Numbered from the stretch's first letter, positions 16,018 through 25,065 are shown. The stretch: 64,000 bases of DNA from Defluviitaleaceae bacterium (GCA_009784025.1 WQVK01000002.1:1-64000), one strand, 5' to 3'. A program made the numbers and translations. Notes: a model not told the origin generated them from the sequence alone.

Positions 16018-17364
16018 TCACATGATGCTGTTTGTGATTTTTTCAAATTCCATACCCCGTGAAGCTTTAATTAGCACTACATCGCCGGGTTTTAGGTGGT
16101 TTTGCCATTGGGCAAGGAAGGCTTCTACGGTGGGGAAATGTAGGGAATTGGCGCTGTCTGCGAAGCCTTGGTGGATATGGCTGGCCAGCTCACCTATGGA
16201 GATTAGCAAGCTCACACCGGCCTCTTTGGCGAATTGGCCAACTTCCCTGTGGCGGGCTTCGGCCACATGGCCAAGCTCGTTCATGTCGCCTAGGATGGCT
16301 ACTTTGCGCTGGTTTTCTGCACAGAGGATTTTTATGGCCTCTTGCATGGCGGCGGGGTTGGCGTTGTAGGCGTCGTTGATTATGGTCATGTCGCCGGCGG
16401 TTTCAACTTTTAGGCGGCCCTCTGCGGGGATTAGATAGTCGAAACCTTTGGTGATTTCTTCTGAGGTCGCGCCTAGTGTGAGGCCTGCAACCGTGGCCAG
16501 CAGGGCGTTCATTACCATATGCGCGCCGGGGATGGGTACGGTCAGGTTTATGGTCTTATCCTCCCAGTTGAAGCTGCAGCGGCTTTCAGACAGGCCGATG
16601 GTTTCTGCAGAAATTATGCTTTTTTGGCTTGGATATAGGGTTGTGAAAGGTTTTGTTTTTTCCATGGAGGCAGGGCTGGTAAGCAGCGGGTCATCGCCGT
16701 TTAGGATTACTGTGCCGCCGGGGCGTAGGCCGTCGATTATTTCTAGCTTGGCGTGAAGGATGCCCTCGCGGTTCTCGAAATTTTCTATATGGGCGTCGCC
16801 GATATGGGTGATTATTGCAATATCTGGCGCGCCTATAAGGCTTAGCTCGTGGATTTCGCCGGCGTGGTTCATGCCCATTTCCAGCACCAAGGCTTCGTCG
16901 CCTGGTTCTAGCTGGAAAATGGAAAGGGGTAGGCCAATGTCATTGTTAAAATTGCCTATGGTTTTTTTGGTTTTGAAACGCTGCTCTAGTATATTTGCCA
17001 CCATATCCTTGGTGGTGGTTTTGCCCGCGCTGCCTGTGACAGCCACCACTTTGATATTATGCTTGCGGCGATAATAACCCGCTAAATCCATAAGCGCGCG
17101 GCGGGTGGAAGCCACATAAATTAGCGGAATATCCGAAGTTTGCGCCAGGTTCTCTTTTTCCGTAAACGCGCATACCGCGCCATTTTTGGCGGCGGTTTGT
17201 ATATAATCATGGCCATCGACATTTTCCCCCACAGTTGGCACAAAAAGTGCGCCCGCCTGTATTTTTTGGGTATGTGTTGAAACACTTGTGATGGCCGCGT
17301 CCCGAGCTTCGCCCAGGATGCGCCCACCGCTGGCGCTGGCAATTTCTTGTATGGATAGGTTCAT
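16018..17364 (-). CDS. murF: UDP-MurNAc-tripeptide--D-alanyl-D-alanine ligase
   Basis: 448 residues. P-loop 'VTGSAGKTTTK' at 109-119; 'GNFNNDIGLPLS' and 'EMGMNHAGEI' are MurF-specific segments, and 'NDAYNANPAAMQEAI' near residue 335 is the C-terminal signature. It adds D-Ala-D-Ala. The ATG at 17364 is chosen because it opens the conserved 'MNLSIQEIASASGG' and has AAGGA upstream. The open frame continues 29 codons further up, but those codons are translated from the dispersed repeat at 17393 and are not protein. Confidence 0.96.
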   Translation of the reverse strand: MNLSIQEIASASGGRILGEARDAAITSVSTHTQKIQAGALFVPTVGENVDGHDYIQTAAKNGAVCAFTEKENLAQTSDIPLIYVASTRRALMDLAGYYRRKHNIKVVAVTGSAGKTTTKDMVANILEQRFKTKKTIGNFNNDIGLPLSIFQLEPGDEALVLEMGMNHAGEIHELSLIGAPDIAIITHIGDAHIENFENREGILHAKLEIIDGLRPGGTVILNGDDPLLTSPASMEKTKPFTTLYPSQKSIISAETIGLSESRCSFNWEDKTINLTVPIPGAHMVMNALLATVAGLTLGATSEEITKGFDYLIPAEGRLKVETAGDMTIINDAYNANPAAMQEAIKILCAENQRKVAILGDMNELGHVAEARHREVGQFAKEAGVSLLISIGELASHIHQGFADSANSLHFPTVEAFLAQWQNHLKPGDVVLIKASRGMEFEKITNSIM

Positions 17365-17392
17365 GGGGTGATTGTCCTTTCGGTAGGGATTA

Positions 17393-17573
17393 CAACCGTC
17401 GGAGGCTTCGCCTCCAACACCTCCACTTCTTTTTTTCAAAAAAAGAAGCAAAAAAACTTAGCATTGGAATAACAGGCCATGGATCCTCATCCACCCCATA
17501 AACTTTAAAGTTTTTGTCAAACTTTTTTCAAAAAGTTTGTGGAGGTGTGGTCGGCGAAGCCTCTGACGGTTTC
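17393..17573. repeat. Inverted pair of dispersed elements in the murE-murF gap
   Basis: The left arm is ACCGTCGGAGGCTTCGCC, TCCAACACCTCC and a poly-T/A hairpin (17393-17448). The right arm is an AAACTTTTTTC hairpin, then GTGGAGGTGTGGTCGGCG and AAGCCTCTGACGGTTT (17502-17573). The arms point at each other, and the right arm ends 4 bases short of the murE stop. Confidence 0.75.
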
Positions 17574-17577
17574 AGAT

Positions 17578-19017
17578 TTAACTCAAAGCCTCAACCGCTA
17601 CTTCATAATCGCTGAAATGGCGTTTTTCTTTGCCTATTATTTGGTAATCTTCGTGGCCTTTGCCGGCTATTATTAGAGCATCGCCGGGATTTAGTAGTTT
17701 TACTCCTTGGAAGATGGCTTCGCGGCGGTTTTCGTGGATTGCGTAGGGGGTGGTGGTGTTTTTTAGGCCCTGTTCTATTTCGGATAGGATTATGTGTGGG
17801 TCTTCTGTGCGGGGGTTGTCGGAGGTTAGTATGCAGTGGTCGGATAGGGTTGCGGCGATTTTGCCCATTATGGGGCGTTTGGTTTTGTCACGGTCGCCAC
17901 CGCAGCCGAAGATGGTGATTACGCGGCCTGTGGTGAACTCGCGTACGGCGCGGATTATATTTTCTAGGCCGTCTGGGGAATGTGCGTAATCTACAAGTAC
18001 GTTTACGCCGCTGTTGTTCGGTACGGATTGTATGCGGCCGTCTACGCCAGTTAGCCTTGCCACAGCAGATTGGGCTGCATCCATGGTGATTCCCAGGGCA
18101 AGAGCCGCACCCACTGCCGCCAGGGTGTTGTATATGTTAAAGCGCCCGTTAATGGGTAGGTTAAATTTGCGGCTGGATACTTCAAATGTTGAGCCTTGGG
18201 GCAGGTAATCTATGCTGGTTGCCCGTAGGTCGGATTTATTTTCTATGGAATATGTGAGGTAAGGGTCGCTGCCGTGATGCTGTAGCATCACTTCGGTAGA
18301 GGCGTCGTCGGAGTTTACCACAGCAAAGCGGCTTTGTGCAAAGAGTTTTGCTTTGGCCAGGCGGTAGTTATGCATTGTTTTGTGGAAATCTAAATGGTCC
18401 TGGGTTAGGTTGGTGAAAACGCCGACATCGAAGGTTAGGCCTTCCACTTTGTCTAGCGCCAGGGCGTGGGACGAGACTTCCATGGCCACGTCGGTTACGC
18501 CCGCCTGCAGCAGTTTTGCGAAAAGCTCGTGGAGCTGAGGTGCATCTGGTGTGGTGTCTGTGTCGAATTTAAAGTCGAAGTTCTTACCGTCTACTTTTAT
18601 GCCTGTCGTGCCAATTAGGCCGGTTTTGCGGCCGCAATGGCGCAGGATTTCTTCAATAAAATAGGTGGTGGTTGTTTTGCCGTTGGTGCCTGTTACGCCT
18701 ATCAGGCGCAGGTTTTTGGCTGGGTTGCCGTAGAAATTGGCCGCGGCGTAGGCCATTGCCTTGCGGGTGTTTTCTACCAGAATAACCGCCACGCCTTCTG
18801 GCGGGTTGCCCGCAAATTCTTCTGCCAAAATAACCGCCGCACCGGCTTCTATGGCCTTTGGGATGTAGTCATGCCCGTCTTCAGACAGCCCCCGCAGGCA
18901 AATAAACAGCGTGCCATGTTCCACCTTGCGGGAATCATGGGTGAGGGCTGATATTTGCTGGGTCGTGCGGCCTTTTATCGTATGTGGGATGTTTTGGAAA
19001 ATTTCTGCTAAATTCAT
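17578..19017 (-). CDS. murE: UDP-MurNAc-L-Ala-D-Glu--meso-diaminopimelate ligase
   Basis: 479 residues. P-loop 'GVTGTNGKTTTT' at 107-118; 'DTTPDAPQLHELFA' and 'MEVSSHALALDKV' are MurE signatures. 'TSDNPRTEDP' contains the DNPR motif that marks enzymes adding meso-diaminopimelate rather than lysine, so the wall is probably A1-gamma type. AGGTG lies five bases upstream of the ATG. First gene of the wall cluster in this window, behind an extended -10 promoter at 19082. Confidence 0.97.
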   Translation of the reverse strand: MNLAEIFQNIPHTIKGRTTQQISALTHDSRKVEHGTLFICLRGLSEDGHDYIPKAIEAGAAVILAEEFAGNPPEGVAVILVENTRKAMAYAAANFYGNPAKNLRLIGVTGTNGKTTTTYFIEEILRHCGRKTGLIGTTGIKVDGKNFDFKFDTDTTPDAPQLHELFAKLLQAGVTDVAMEVSSHALALDKVEGLTFDVGVFTNLTQDHLDFHKTMHNYRLAKAKLFAQSRFAVVNSDDASTEVMLQHHGSDPYLTYSIENKSDLRATSIDYLPQGSTFEVSSRKFNLPINGRFNIYNTLAAVGAALALGITMDAAQSAVARLTGVDGRIQSVPNNSGVNVLVDYAHSPDGLENIIRAVREFTTGRVITIFGCGGDRDKTKRPIMGKIAATLSDHCILTSDNPRTEDPHIILSEIEQGLKNTTTPYAIHENRREAIFQGVKLLNPGDALIIAGKGHEDYQIIGKEKRHFSDYEVAVEALS

Positions 19018-19081
19018 ATTATCACCTGATACAGTTTATTAGCGGCGGTGCTGCGGTATGCGGATTTGTTGAATTATGAGG

Positions 19082-19110
19082 ATTATATCATATAGTTGAT
19101 GAAGATAAAA
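19082..19110 (-). promoter_or_regulatory. Candidate extended -10 promoter of the mur cluster
   Basis: Minus strand: perfect extended -10 TGATATAAT (19082-19090) with a weak -35 TTTTAT (19105-19110) 17 bases away. It gives a leader of about 60 bases before murE. Confidence 0.5.
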
Positions 19111-19152
19111 CTGCTGGCGTGGCGATTTTGTGAAATCTGGAGGTGGCGGTTG

Positions 19153-19187
19153 AAACCAACTAATTACAGATTGTAATTAGTTGGTTT
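19153..19187. terminator. Terminator after the U32 gene (TTATTACA-type palindrome)
   Basis: A 16-bp perfect stem (AAACCAACTAATTACA and complement) with loop GAT. T runs on the plus side and A on the other side, so it may work both ways. It starts 10 bases after the U32 stop and separates it from the mur cluster. Confidence 0.65.
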
Positions 19188-19196
19188 TGTTTTCTA

Positions 19197-21728
19197 CTAC
19201 AAATCCACTCCCCGGAAAAAATGCCCATACGTAAAATCGGAAATATCCGGGGCGTTGCCGCCTGTTTTCATGGCTTTTTGGAACGCTGCGATGGTATCTG
19301 CCATTGTGTTTTCATCCTCTATTGTAAACACCAGCCGAAACGCTGCGGCGGCGGTAGCCGTTAGTTGCTCCATTTTACCTACCATGTTTAGGGTTTTGCT
19401 GTTCAAAATATGCGCGATGCAGCTATGGCAGCCTGTAAGTATGGGGAAGCTTGTGCCTGTGCGGTCTTTTAGGGCGAAACCTTCGCCCTTGTGGCGCAGG
19501 CTGCAAAATTGCCCGGTTTTTTTCGCCGCGAAGTTGCCTATGGGGCAGTTGTGGGTGTGCATTAGGGTTTGGCGGCCGTAGATTATTAGCTCGTATCCTG
19601 TGGCGGCCAGGGCGTTTATTTCGCTTAAGTTTAGCTCTTGGGAAAGGGTAATGCCGTGGCCAAGCCCGGCGAAAAACCCTGCGGAATGGCTGTTGAAAAT
19701 ATTGAAGCTATGGTTTAGCTGAATTTTTTTGCCGCTATGTTGCAGCAGCTGTAACTGCCCGTAGTTCGAGGCCAGGTAGCCGTCTGCCTGCGGCAGGTTT
19801 GCTAGTTCTTTTTCAGTTTGGTTGCGGCTGATAGGAGGCAGGGCCAGGAAAATTTCGGTATCGCCGCGGTGTTTTGGGATGTGTTTTTCTATGCCTGGGC
19901 TATAGTTTACATATATGCGAGATGGCCTTGCAGCCAAGGCCGCTGGCAGGTGGGCGGGGTTGTGAATTTGTATATGCAGGGCCTGTGGTTTGCTGGTGGG
20001 TGCGCTGGGTTGTATTGTAGGGAATGCGTTTTTCTGCGCAGGGGTTATCGGCCTTTTTATAGACGCGATAACCGCCGCCTCCAGATTAGCCAACGCCTGG
20101 CGGCGCAGCTTATTTAACGCAGATTTGCTAACGAAAATGCCATCATCAATATCCGCGTGGCTGAAACGGATGTTAAAGGGGGTATCCCCGGTTTTGGATA
20201 ACTGGGCGATAATTTCTGATGGATGCATGGGTGCATTTTTGGCTGGTTCTACGGCTTCGCCCAGGGCTTTTGCCGTGGGTGCGTCCGTGCCGGGGAAGGT
20301 TACCGCCAGCCGCAAGGGTTTGCCTGCTACTGCCTGCACGGTCCCGGTTATCTCCAGCTTTTTGGCTACGGCCATAAGCCGCCTAGTATCGTCTATAAGC
20401 GCCTTGTCATGAGATTTGTACACCTTGTTGCCGCTTTTTATCGCGCCTTTTATCTGAAAATCTGCCACCGTACCGGCAGGGATTTTTTTAGAAATGCCAG
20501 TGCCCACATGTGGCGCGTTCGTTGTCCAGATTTCAATGCCGTCGCCGGGCAGCAAGCCCGCATGGAAGGCGATTTTACAGCGGTCGTTTTTGTAGGAAAC
20601 AACCTCGCCAACCAGCACGCCAGAGCTTTTTGGCGTGGCGGCGCTAATCATGCCCTCCCCGGAATGGGTCTTGTAGTATCCGGCAGAAAAACTGCCGCCC
20701 CGGTTGAAGATTTGCAGTAGGTTTTGTTTGGTGATGTCGGGGTTTTCGCGTGATATTGTAGATATAGCGTTGCTATTGTTGGCATGGGAAGGAGTATCCT
20801 TACTACTATGCAATTGCGAGCCATGCCCGCAATAACTAGCCTCTGGTTGCTTCTGTACAATTTGGTTGCTTGCGGGTTTTGTGGCAACAGAAGCCGTCCC
20901 TGCAGCCTCAGAGCTGCAATGGTACATACAATGTTGTTTCAGCGCAGTCACCTCATCCAGCCCGCGCCTATAAGCCGCCGTAGCCAGGTAAACATACTCC
21001 GCACCCTTCATCCGTCCCTCAATCTTTAGCGACCGTACCCCCGCAGCGGCAATTTCCCCCAAAATATCCAGGGTCATCATATCTTTGGGGCTTAGCAGAT
21101 ACCCACTTTTTCCGCTGCCCAGCAGCTCAAAACTTGTGCGGCAAATTTGTGCGCATTTGCCGCGGTTGCCGCTTCTGCCGCCAATCATGCTAGACATCAG
21201 GCATTGCCCAGAATACCCAACGCAAAGCGCCCCATGGGCAAAAACTTCGCAATCCACTTGGGTTTCTGCCACAATTTCTGCCACCTCGCCCAAAGACAAC
21301 TCCCGGCTAAGTATAACCCGCGAAAACCCCATCCCCGCCAGGTATTTTGCCCCAGCGCTGCTATGGGCGGTCATTTGAGTAGAGGCATGAATCTCTACCC
21401 CCGGCAGCTTCGTTTTAATTATGTACGCCAGCCCCGCATCTTGCAAAATAAACGCCGCCGCCCCTTGTCCATGCATTTCCCGCACAAAATCCACCGCCGT
21501 GGGTATTTCTGCGTCTTTTATCAGGGTGTTAACGGCAACATAAACGGCCACCCCACGCAGGGCGGCGTATTCGATTATGGAAACAATCTCATCGTTGGAA
21601 AAATTCTGCGCAAAGCTGCGGGCGCTAAAATTCTTCCCCCCAAGGTAGATTGCATCTGCCCCGGCATTTATGGCAGCCATTGCGCTTTCTATGCTGCCTG
21701 CGGGGGATAATAACTCTGGTGTTTTCAT
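19197..21728 (-). CDS. U32 family peptidase / RlhA-like 23S rRNA hydroxylation protein
   Basis: 843 residues, the long form with an extra C-terminal domain (DUF3656 type). 'ELLSPAGSIESAMAAINAGA' opens the TIM-barrel-like U32 fold. 'EVFAHGALCVGYSGQCLMSS' with 'NRGKCAQICR' is the family signature, whose Cys ligate an Fe-S cluster in homologues. E. coli RlhA of this family is needed for hydroxylating C2501 of 23S rRNA with prephenate; others are called collagenase-like proteases. An atypical low-complexity segment at about residues 258-325 (Ser/Asn/Gln/His with several Cys) interrupts the domain junction. GGAGG precedes the ATG. Confidence 0.85.
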   Translation of the reverse strand: MKTPELLSPAGSIESAMAAINAGADAIYLGGKNFSARSFAQNFSNDEIVSIIEYAALRGVAVYVAVNTLIKDAEIPTAVDFVREMHGQGAAAFILQDAGLAYIIKTKLPGVEIHASTQMTAHSSAGAKYLAGMGFSRVILSRELSLGEVAEIVAETQVDCEVFAHGALCVGYSGQCLMSSMIGGRSGNRGKCAQICRTSFELLGSGKSGYLLSPKDMMTLDILGEIAAAGVRSLKIEGRMKGAEYVYLATAAYRRGLDEVTALKQHCMYHCSSEAAGTASVATKPASNQIVQKQPEASYCGHGSQLHSSKDTPSHANNSNAISTISRENPDITKQNLLQIFNRGGSFSAGYYKTHSGEGMISAATPKSSGVLVGEVVSYKNDRCKIAFHAGLLPGDGIEIWTTNAPHVGTGISKKIPAGTVADFQIKGAIKSGNKVYKSHDKALIDDTRRLMAVAKKLEITGTVQAVAGKPLRLAVTFPGTDAPTAKALGEAVEPAKNAPMHPSEIIAQLSKTGDTPFNIRFSHADIDDGIFVSKSALNKLRRQALANLEAAVIASIKRPITPAQKNAFPTIQPSAPTSKPQALHIQIHNPAHLPAALAARPSRIYVNYSPGIEKHIPKHRGDTEIFLALPPISRNQTEKELANLPQADGYLASNYGQLQLLQHSGKKIQLNHSFNIFNSHSAGFFAGLGHGITLSQELNLSEINALAATGYELIIYGRQTLMHTHNCPIGNFAAKKTGQFCSLRHKGEGFALKDRTGTSFPILTGCHSCIAHILNSKTLNMVGKMEQLTATAAAAFRLVFTIEDENTMADTIAAFQKAMKTGGNAPDISDFTYGHFFRGVDL

Positions 21729-21762
21729 ACTACCTCCATTAAAGTGTTCAGTTTGCCTGACT

Positions 21763-21880
21763 ATATAGTGAAATAATTCGAAAGCAGTCTCGCCTGTCGC
21801 GGCAAAAACGCTTGAAACGCCTTATCTCGGCGTTTCAGGTGCCGCTCTGGCAAGGCCGTTTCTCATTTATTTCACTATAT
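21763..21880. repeat. Nested inverted repeat (cruciform-like), 118 bp
   Basis: The outer perfect 14-bp arms ATATAGTGAAATAA (21763-21776) and TTATTTCACTATAT (21867-21880) enclose a second palindrome, GAAACGCC...GGCGTTTC (about 21814-21837). It lies in the divergent gap between the U32 gene and cysK. It has the size and form of a miniature inverted-repeat element or a structured leader. Confidence 0.65.
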
Positions 21881-21925
21881 TCAACCAATTTTGACATGTT
21901 GCTATGGTAATGTCAAAAGAAATCG

Positions 21926-21954
21926 TTGACGAAGAAATTCTCCAGCGGTATAGT
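21926..21954 (+). promoter_or_regulatory. Near-consensus promoter of cysK
   Basis: -35 TTGACG (21926-21931), exactly 17 bases, -10 TATAGT (21949-21954). Expected start of transcription near 21961, with a leader of about 50 bases. A target for the CymR-like regulator encoded downstream would be expected nearby; no clear operator was recognised. Confidence 0.7.
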
Positions 21955-22009
21955 ATCAAAACATATTAAACTTATATGTAATAAAAATTCCCTTAAAAGG
22001 AGCGTAAAT

Positions 22010-22936
22010 ATGGCAAAAATCTACAACAGCATCACAGAACTGATAGGCAACACGCCATTGTTGCAGCTTAATAACTATGCCGCAGCAATGGGCGCAAAAT
22101 CGCGGATTATTGGCAAGCTAGAAAGCTGCAACCCTGGCGGCAGCGTAAAAGACCGTATTGCCAAGGCCATGGTAGATGATGCAGAGGCCAAGGGCTTGCT
22201 TAAGCCAGGATCGGTAATAATCGAGCCAACCAGCGGCAACACAGGCATTGGCCTGGCTTCTGTGGCCACTGCTCGTGGCTACAAAATAATCCTAACCATG
22301 CCAGAAACCATGAGCATAGAACGCCGCAACCTACTAAAAGCCCTAGGTGCAGAACTGGTTCTTACCGATGGCGTAAAAGGCATGAAGGGCGCAATAGCCA
22401 TGGCCGAAGAAATAGCCGCCAACACCCCAAACTCCTTCATACCAGGCCAATTTCAAAACCCTGCCAACCCAGCCGTGCACCTAGCCACCACCGGCCCAGA
22501 AATATGGAACGACACAGGTGGCAAAATAGACTTCCTAGTAGCTGGGATAGGCACCGGCGGCACAATAAGCGGCGCAGGAGCATACCTAAAAGCAAAAAAC
22601 CCAAGCTTGCAAATAATAGCCGTAGAACCTACAGATTCCCCCGTACTCACCCAAGGTAAGGCTGGCCCCCACAAAATTCAAGGCATAGGCGCAGGTTTTA
22701 TCCCAGACACCCTAAACACCAAAATATACGACCAAATAATAACCGTAAAAAATGAAGACGCCTTCCAAACAGGCCGTATTATAGCCCGCTCTGAAGGCCT
22801 ACTGGTGGGAATATCATCGGGCGCAGCCCTTTGGGCCGCCACCCAAATAGCCACCCAAGAAAACGCGACAATAGTGGTGATTCTGCCAGATACTGGTGAG
22901 CGGTATCTATCTACGCCGCTGTTTAATGAGGGGTAA
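22010..22936 (+). CDS. cysK: Cysteine synthase A (O-acetylserine sulfhydrylase)
   Basis: 308 residues. '[15 protein letters not shown]', then '[14 protein letters not shown]' with the PLP lysine at 47, '[14 protein letters not shown]' (PLP phosphate/substrate loop) and '[14 protein letters not shown]'. It makes L-cysteine from O-acetyl-L-serine and sulfide in the cytoplasm. The ATG at 22010 has AAAGGAG upstream; the frame continues 28 codons up across the promoter and is not coding there. It precedes a CymR-like regulator, as expected from the CymR-CysK partnership known in Bacillota. Confidence 0.95.
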   Translation: MAKIYNSITELIGNTPLLQLNNYAAAMGAKSRIIGKLESCNPGGSVKDRIAKAMVDDAEAKGLLKPGSVIIEPTSGNTGIGLASVATARGYKIILTMPETMSIERRNLLKALGAELVLTDGVKGMKGAIAMAEEIAANTPNSFIPGQFQNPANPAVHLATTGPEIWNDTGGKIDFLVAGIGTGGTISGAGAYLKAKNPSLQIIAVEPTDSPVLTQGKAGPHKIQGIGAGFIPDTLNTKIYDQIITVKNEDAFQTGRIIARSEGLLVGISSGAALWAATQIATQENATIVVILPDTGERYLSTPLFNEG

Positions 22937-23026
22937 AACCGTTAGCTGATTAGCGAACCTGGCACGACCTGCTGCCAGGAAATCAAAAAACATGATTTCA
23001 AAAGAAGTCAATTTAGGAGCTTCAGC

Positions 23027-23452
23027 ATGAGAATTTCTTCTAAGGGTTGTTATGCCATTGCGGCGCTTACGGAAATGGCTTTGGATAGCGGCAGCCGGGT
23101 TACGGTGCTGGCTTTGGCGCAGCGGCTTGGGATTTCTAAAATTTATCTAGAGCAGGTGTTCTCTATTTTAAAACGAAGCGATGTGATTGCCTCTACAAAA
23201 GGCGCCCATGGTGGGTATACTTTGCAAAAACCGCCGGGAAAAACCACCATTTATGATATTTTGAAGCCTATAGAGCTGGTCGTTTTTGAATCCGCGGAAA
23301 AATCTCTGGAAAATATCCCGCAAGAACAGGCAGCGATAATCAACGATATAATTCTCCAGCCGCTAGACGAAGCCGTAAAAACCCGCTTGATGTCAATAAC
23401 ATTGGCAGATTTGGCCGAGGCCAAAAGCCAAAGTGGGATGTATTATATTTAG
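23027..23452 (+). CDS. cymR: Rrf2 family regulator, CymR-like
   Basis: 141 residues. The N-terminal winged helix 'MRISSKGCYAIAALTEMALDSG' with 'LAQRLGISKIYLEQVFSILKR' and 'GAHGGYTLQKPP' is typical of Rrf2 proteins. The three Cys that hold the Fe-S cluster in IscR/NsrR are absent from the central loop, which fits CymR, the cysteine-metabolism repressor that binds CysK. It sits 90 bases after cysK. The gap contains GAAATCAAAAAACATGATTTC-like hairpin arms (GAAATCA/TGATTTC) and the tail AAAGAAGTCAA similar to module D. The terminator at 23463 ends the operon. Confidence 0.8.
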   Translation: MRISSKGCYAIAALTEMALDSGSRVTVLALAQRLGISKIYLEQVFSILKRSDVIASTKGAHGGYTLQKPPGKTTIYDILKPIELVVFESAEKSLENIPQEQAAIINDIILQPLDEAVKTRLMSITLADLAEAKSQSGMYYI

Positions 23453-23462
23453 CCCCGTGCAA

Positions 23463-23502
23463 AACTCAGTTGGTCGGAATTTCCGACCAACTGAGTTTTT
23501 TT
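23463..23502 (+). terminator. Terminator after cymR, built from the GTTGGTCGG palindrome
   Basis: The stem AACTCAGTTGGTCGGAA pairs perfectly with its complement around a short loop and is followed by seven T. Same palindrome core as at 9157, 36512, 52076, 59847 and 63833. Confidence 0.85.
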
Positions 23503-23538
23503 GTGACAGGGGGTTTTTAGGTGGAGCGATTATAGCAC

Positions 23539-23578
23539 AAAAAAATTAAGGCATTGAAGCCAAGCTCCAATGCCTTAA
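23539..23578 (-). terminator. Terminator after the sugar-binding protein gene
   Basis: On the minus strand an 11-bp stem (TTAAGGCATTG and complement, 23546-23578) is followed by a run of seven T (A at 23539-23545). It lies 48 bases downstream of the gene's stop. Confidence 0.75.
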
Positions 23579-23625
23579 CATGTGAGGATATTTGAGGCTA
23601 GTAAAAGCCTATAGCAGTATCAATA

Positions 23626-25065
23626 TTAAACGTCGCCGTTAGCCCTTGCGATATATTCATCCCAGCGAGGCTGTGCTTCTTCCAAAATTACGGCTGGGTC
23701 ATTGCCGCTCCAGATACGCCATCCAAGCTCTGGGCCAAATGGCATACCGCCTGGGATTAGCCACATATACAGTGGAGAGGACAATGCTGGGTTGCGGGTG
23801 AACATTATCATGGTTTCGTTAACGCTTCTTGGGTGGTAATGGCTTGCGAAAGCGCCTGCTGTCCATGCAAGAGGGTCGTCATGTGCTGGCAATGGGCGAA
23901 TCCACTGGCGCAGCGCAAACATTACATCGTCAACTTCTTCTGCGCTAAAGTTTACTGGTATGGCCTGGAAGTTCATATTGCCTTGGAACAGCGGAGTAGC
24001 TGCCCTCGGGCCCCTTGGGAATGTTACGAATCCCCATGGGTCTGCCAGGTTTGGGTTAACTTGTGCCCCTGCAACATAGTCGCCAGCGGCGCGCATTGCA
24101 GCCATGCCGTTGTTGAATGCTGGTAGGAAGAAATCCCAGCCCATGCCTTCTGGTTCTGGCATTGTTACCCCTTCTTCAGAAAGAGCATTGGCCCATGCAA
24201 GTGCTTCTAGGAATTCTGGTGTGTTAGTTGTGTTTAGGAAGCGGCCGGTGCTTGCGTCAAAACCTACAGGTTCTGCGCCATTAGATGCCAAAGCCATCTC
24301 TAAAAACTGTGCGCCAAAGGTGGCTATACCCCATGTGTCTGGGATACCGTCGCCGGTAAGGTCGCGGGTTGCGGCCCGGGCTACGTCCATAAATGCATCC
24401 CATGTCCATTCGCCAGCAAGTTGCAGGTCAAATGGAAGTTCTGGGTCTAGGCCTGCTTCTTCAAGCAAACGCATGTTAAAGTACACGCCGCCGCCTGGCA
24501 CTACGCCTGTGGCGAAGGCATGTGGCACGCCGCCTCTTCTGGAAGCGTCAATAGTGTTTCTATGCCAGTTGATACCAGTTGCTGCATCAAAATATTCGTC
24601 CAATAATGGCGCAAACAAGCCCTGTGCGTGCATTGTGCCAAACCAGTCTGGTGCCATATGCCAGATATGAACCTCACGGCTGCCCGCCATAATCTGCAGC
24701 GGAATCATATCGCGCACTTCGCCCCAGCCGCCCATGCGGCGCTCTTCCATAGTAAAGTTGTAGCGTTCCATCACTTCAATACGGTCGAAGAGGCGGTCTT
24801 CGGCTTCTTCTGTTTGGGGTTCAAAGGTGTCTACATGCCAGTAGCTCCACCAGTTGCCTATTAGAATATGTTGCCCGCCTAGGTCGCGCAATACTTCTGG
24901 TTGTGCAGGGGTTTGGTCTGCTGCGTCGTTACCTGTTTGTGCTGGTGGCTGCTGCTCTTGGCCAGTGTCTGCTGCTGGCTCGTTTGTGCCGCCACCGCCA
25001 CCACATGCCACGAGGACGCCAAGACCTAACAGGCCCATGATTGCTAAAATACTGAACTTTTTCAT
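23626..25065 (-). CDS. Extracellular solute-binding lipoprotein of a sugar ABC importer
   Basis: 479 residues. A lipoprotein signal with Cys21 (LVAC) precedes a Gly/Asn/Gln-rich tether and a family-1 type solute-binding fold: 'YFNMRLLEEAGLDPELPFDLQLAGEWTWDAFMDVARAAT' (quoted in shortened parts: YFNMRLLEEAGLDPE, GEWTWDAFMDVARAA). 'RDLTGDGIPDTWGIATFG' holds the common D-x-D-G-x-D-x-W motif of these proteins. The ligand is probably a carbohydrate. No permease or ATPase gene is adjacent, so it must share a transporter encoded elsewhere. The ATG at 25065 has AAAGGAGA upstream; the frame continues upstream, but those 22 codons precede the signal peptide. Confidence 0.88.
   Translation of the reverse strand: MKKFSILAIMGLLGLGVLVACGGGGGTNEPAADTGQEQQPPAQTGNDAADQTPAQPEVLRDLGGQHILIGNWWSYWHVDTFEPQTEEAEDRLFDRIEVMERYNFTMEERRMGGWGEVRDMIPLQIMAGSREVHIWHMAPDWFGTMHAQGLFAPLLDEYFDAATGINWHRNTIDASRRGGVPHAFATGVVPGGGVYFNMRLLEEAGLDPELPFDLQLAGEWTWDAFMDVARAATRDLTGDGIPDTWGIATFGAQFLEMALASNGAEPVGFDASTGRFLNTTNTPEFLEALAWANALSEEGVTMPEPEGMGWDFFLPAFNNGMAAMRAAGDYVAGAQVNPNLADPWGFVTFPRGPRAATPLFQGNMNFQAIPVNFSAEEVDDVMFALRQWIRPLPAHDDPLAWTAGAFASHYHPRSVNETMIMFTRNPALSSPLYMWLIPGGMPFGPELGWRIWSGNDPAVILEEAQPRWDEYIARANGDV

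Noticed and set aside
15158-16369. Two 199-codon plus-strand frames over mraY and the murF end
   Set aside because: Both are complements of confidently assigned genes, with no start signal or recognisable domain.
17365-17451. N-terminal extension of murF (29 codons)
   Set aside because: The codons are the dispersed repeat in translation and the conserved MurF start with a ribosome binding site lies at 17364.
21900-22009. T-box or other riboswitch upstream of cysK
   Set aside because: The leader from the predicted start is only about 50 bases and has no T-box or SAM-type motif.
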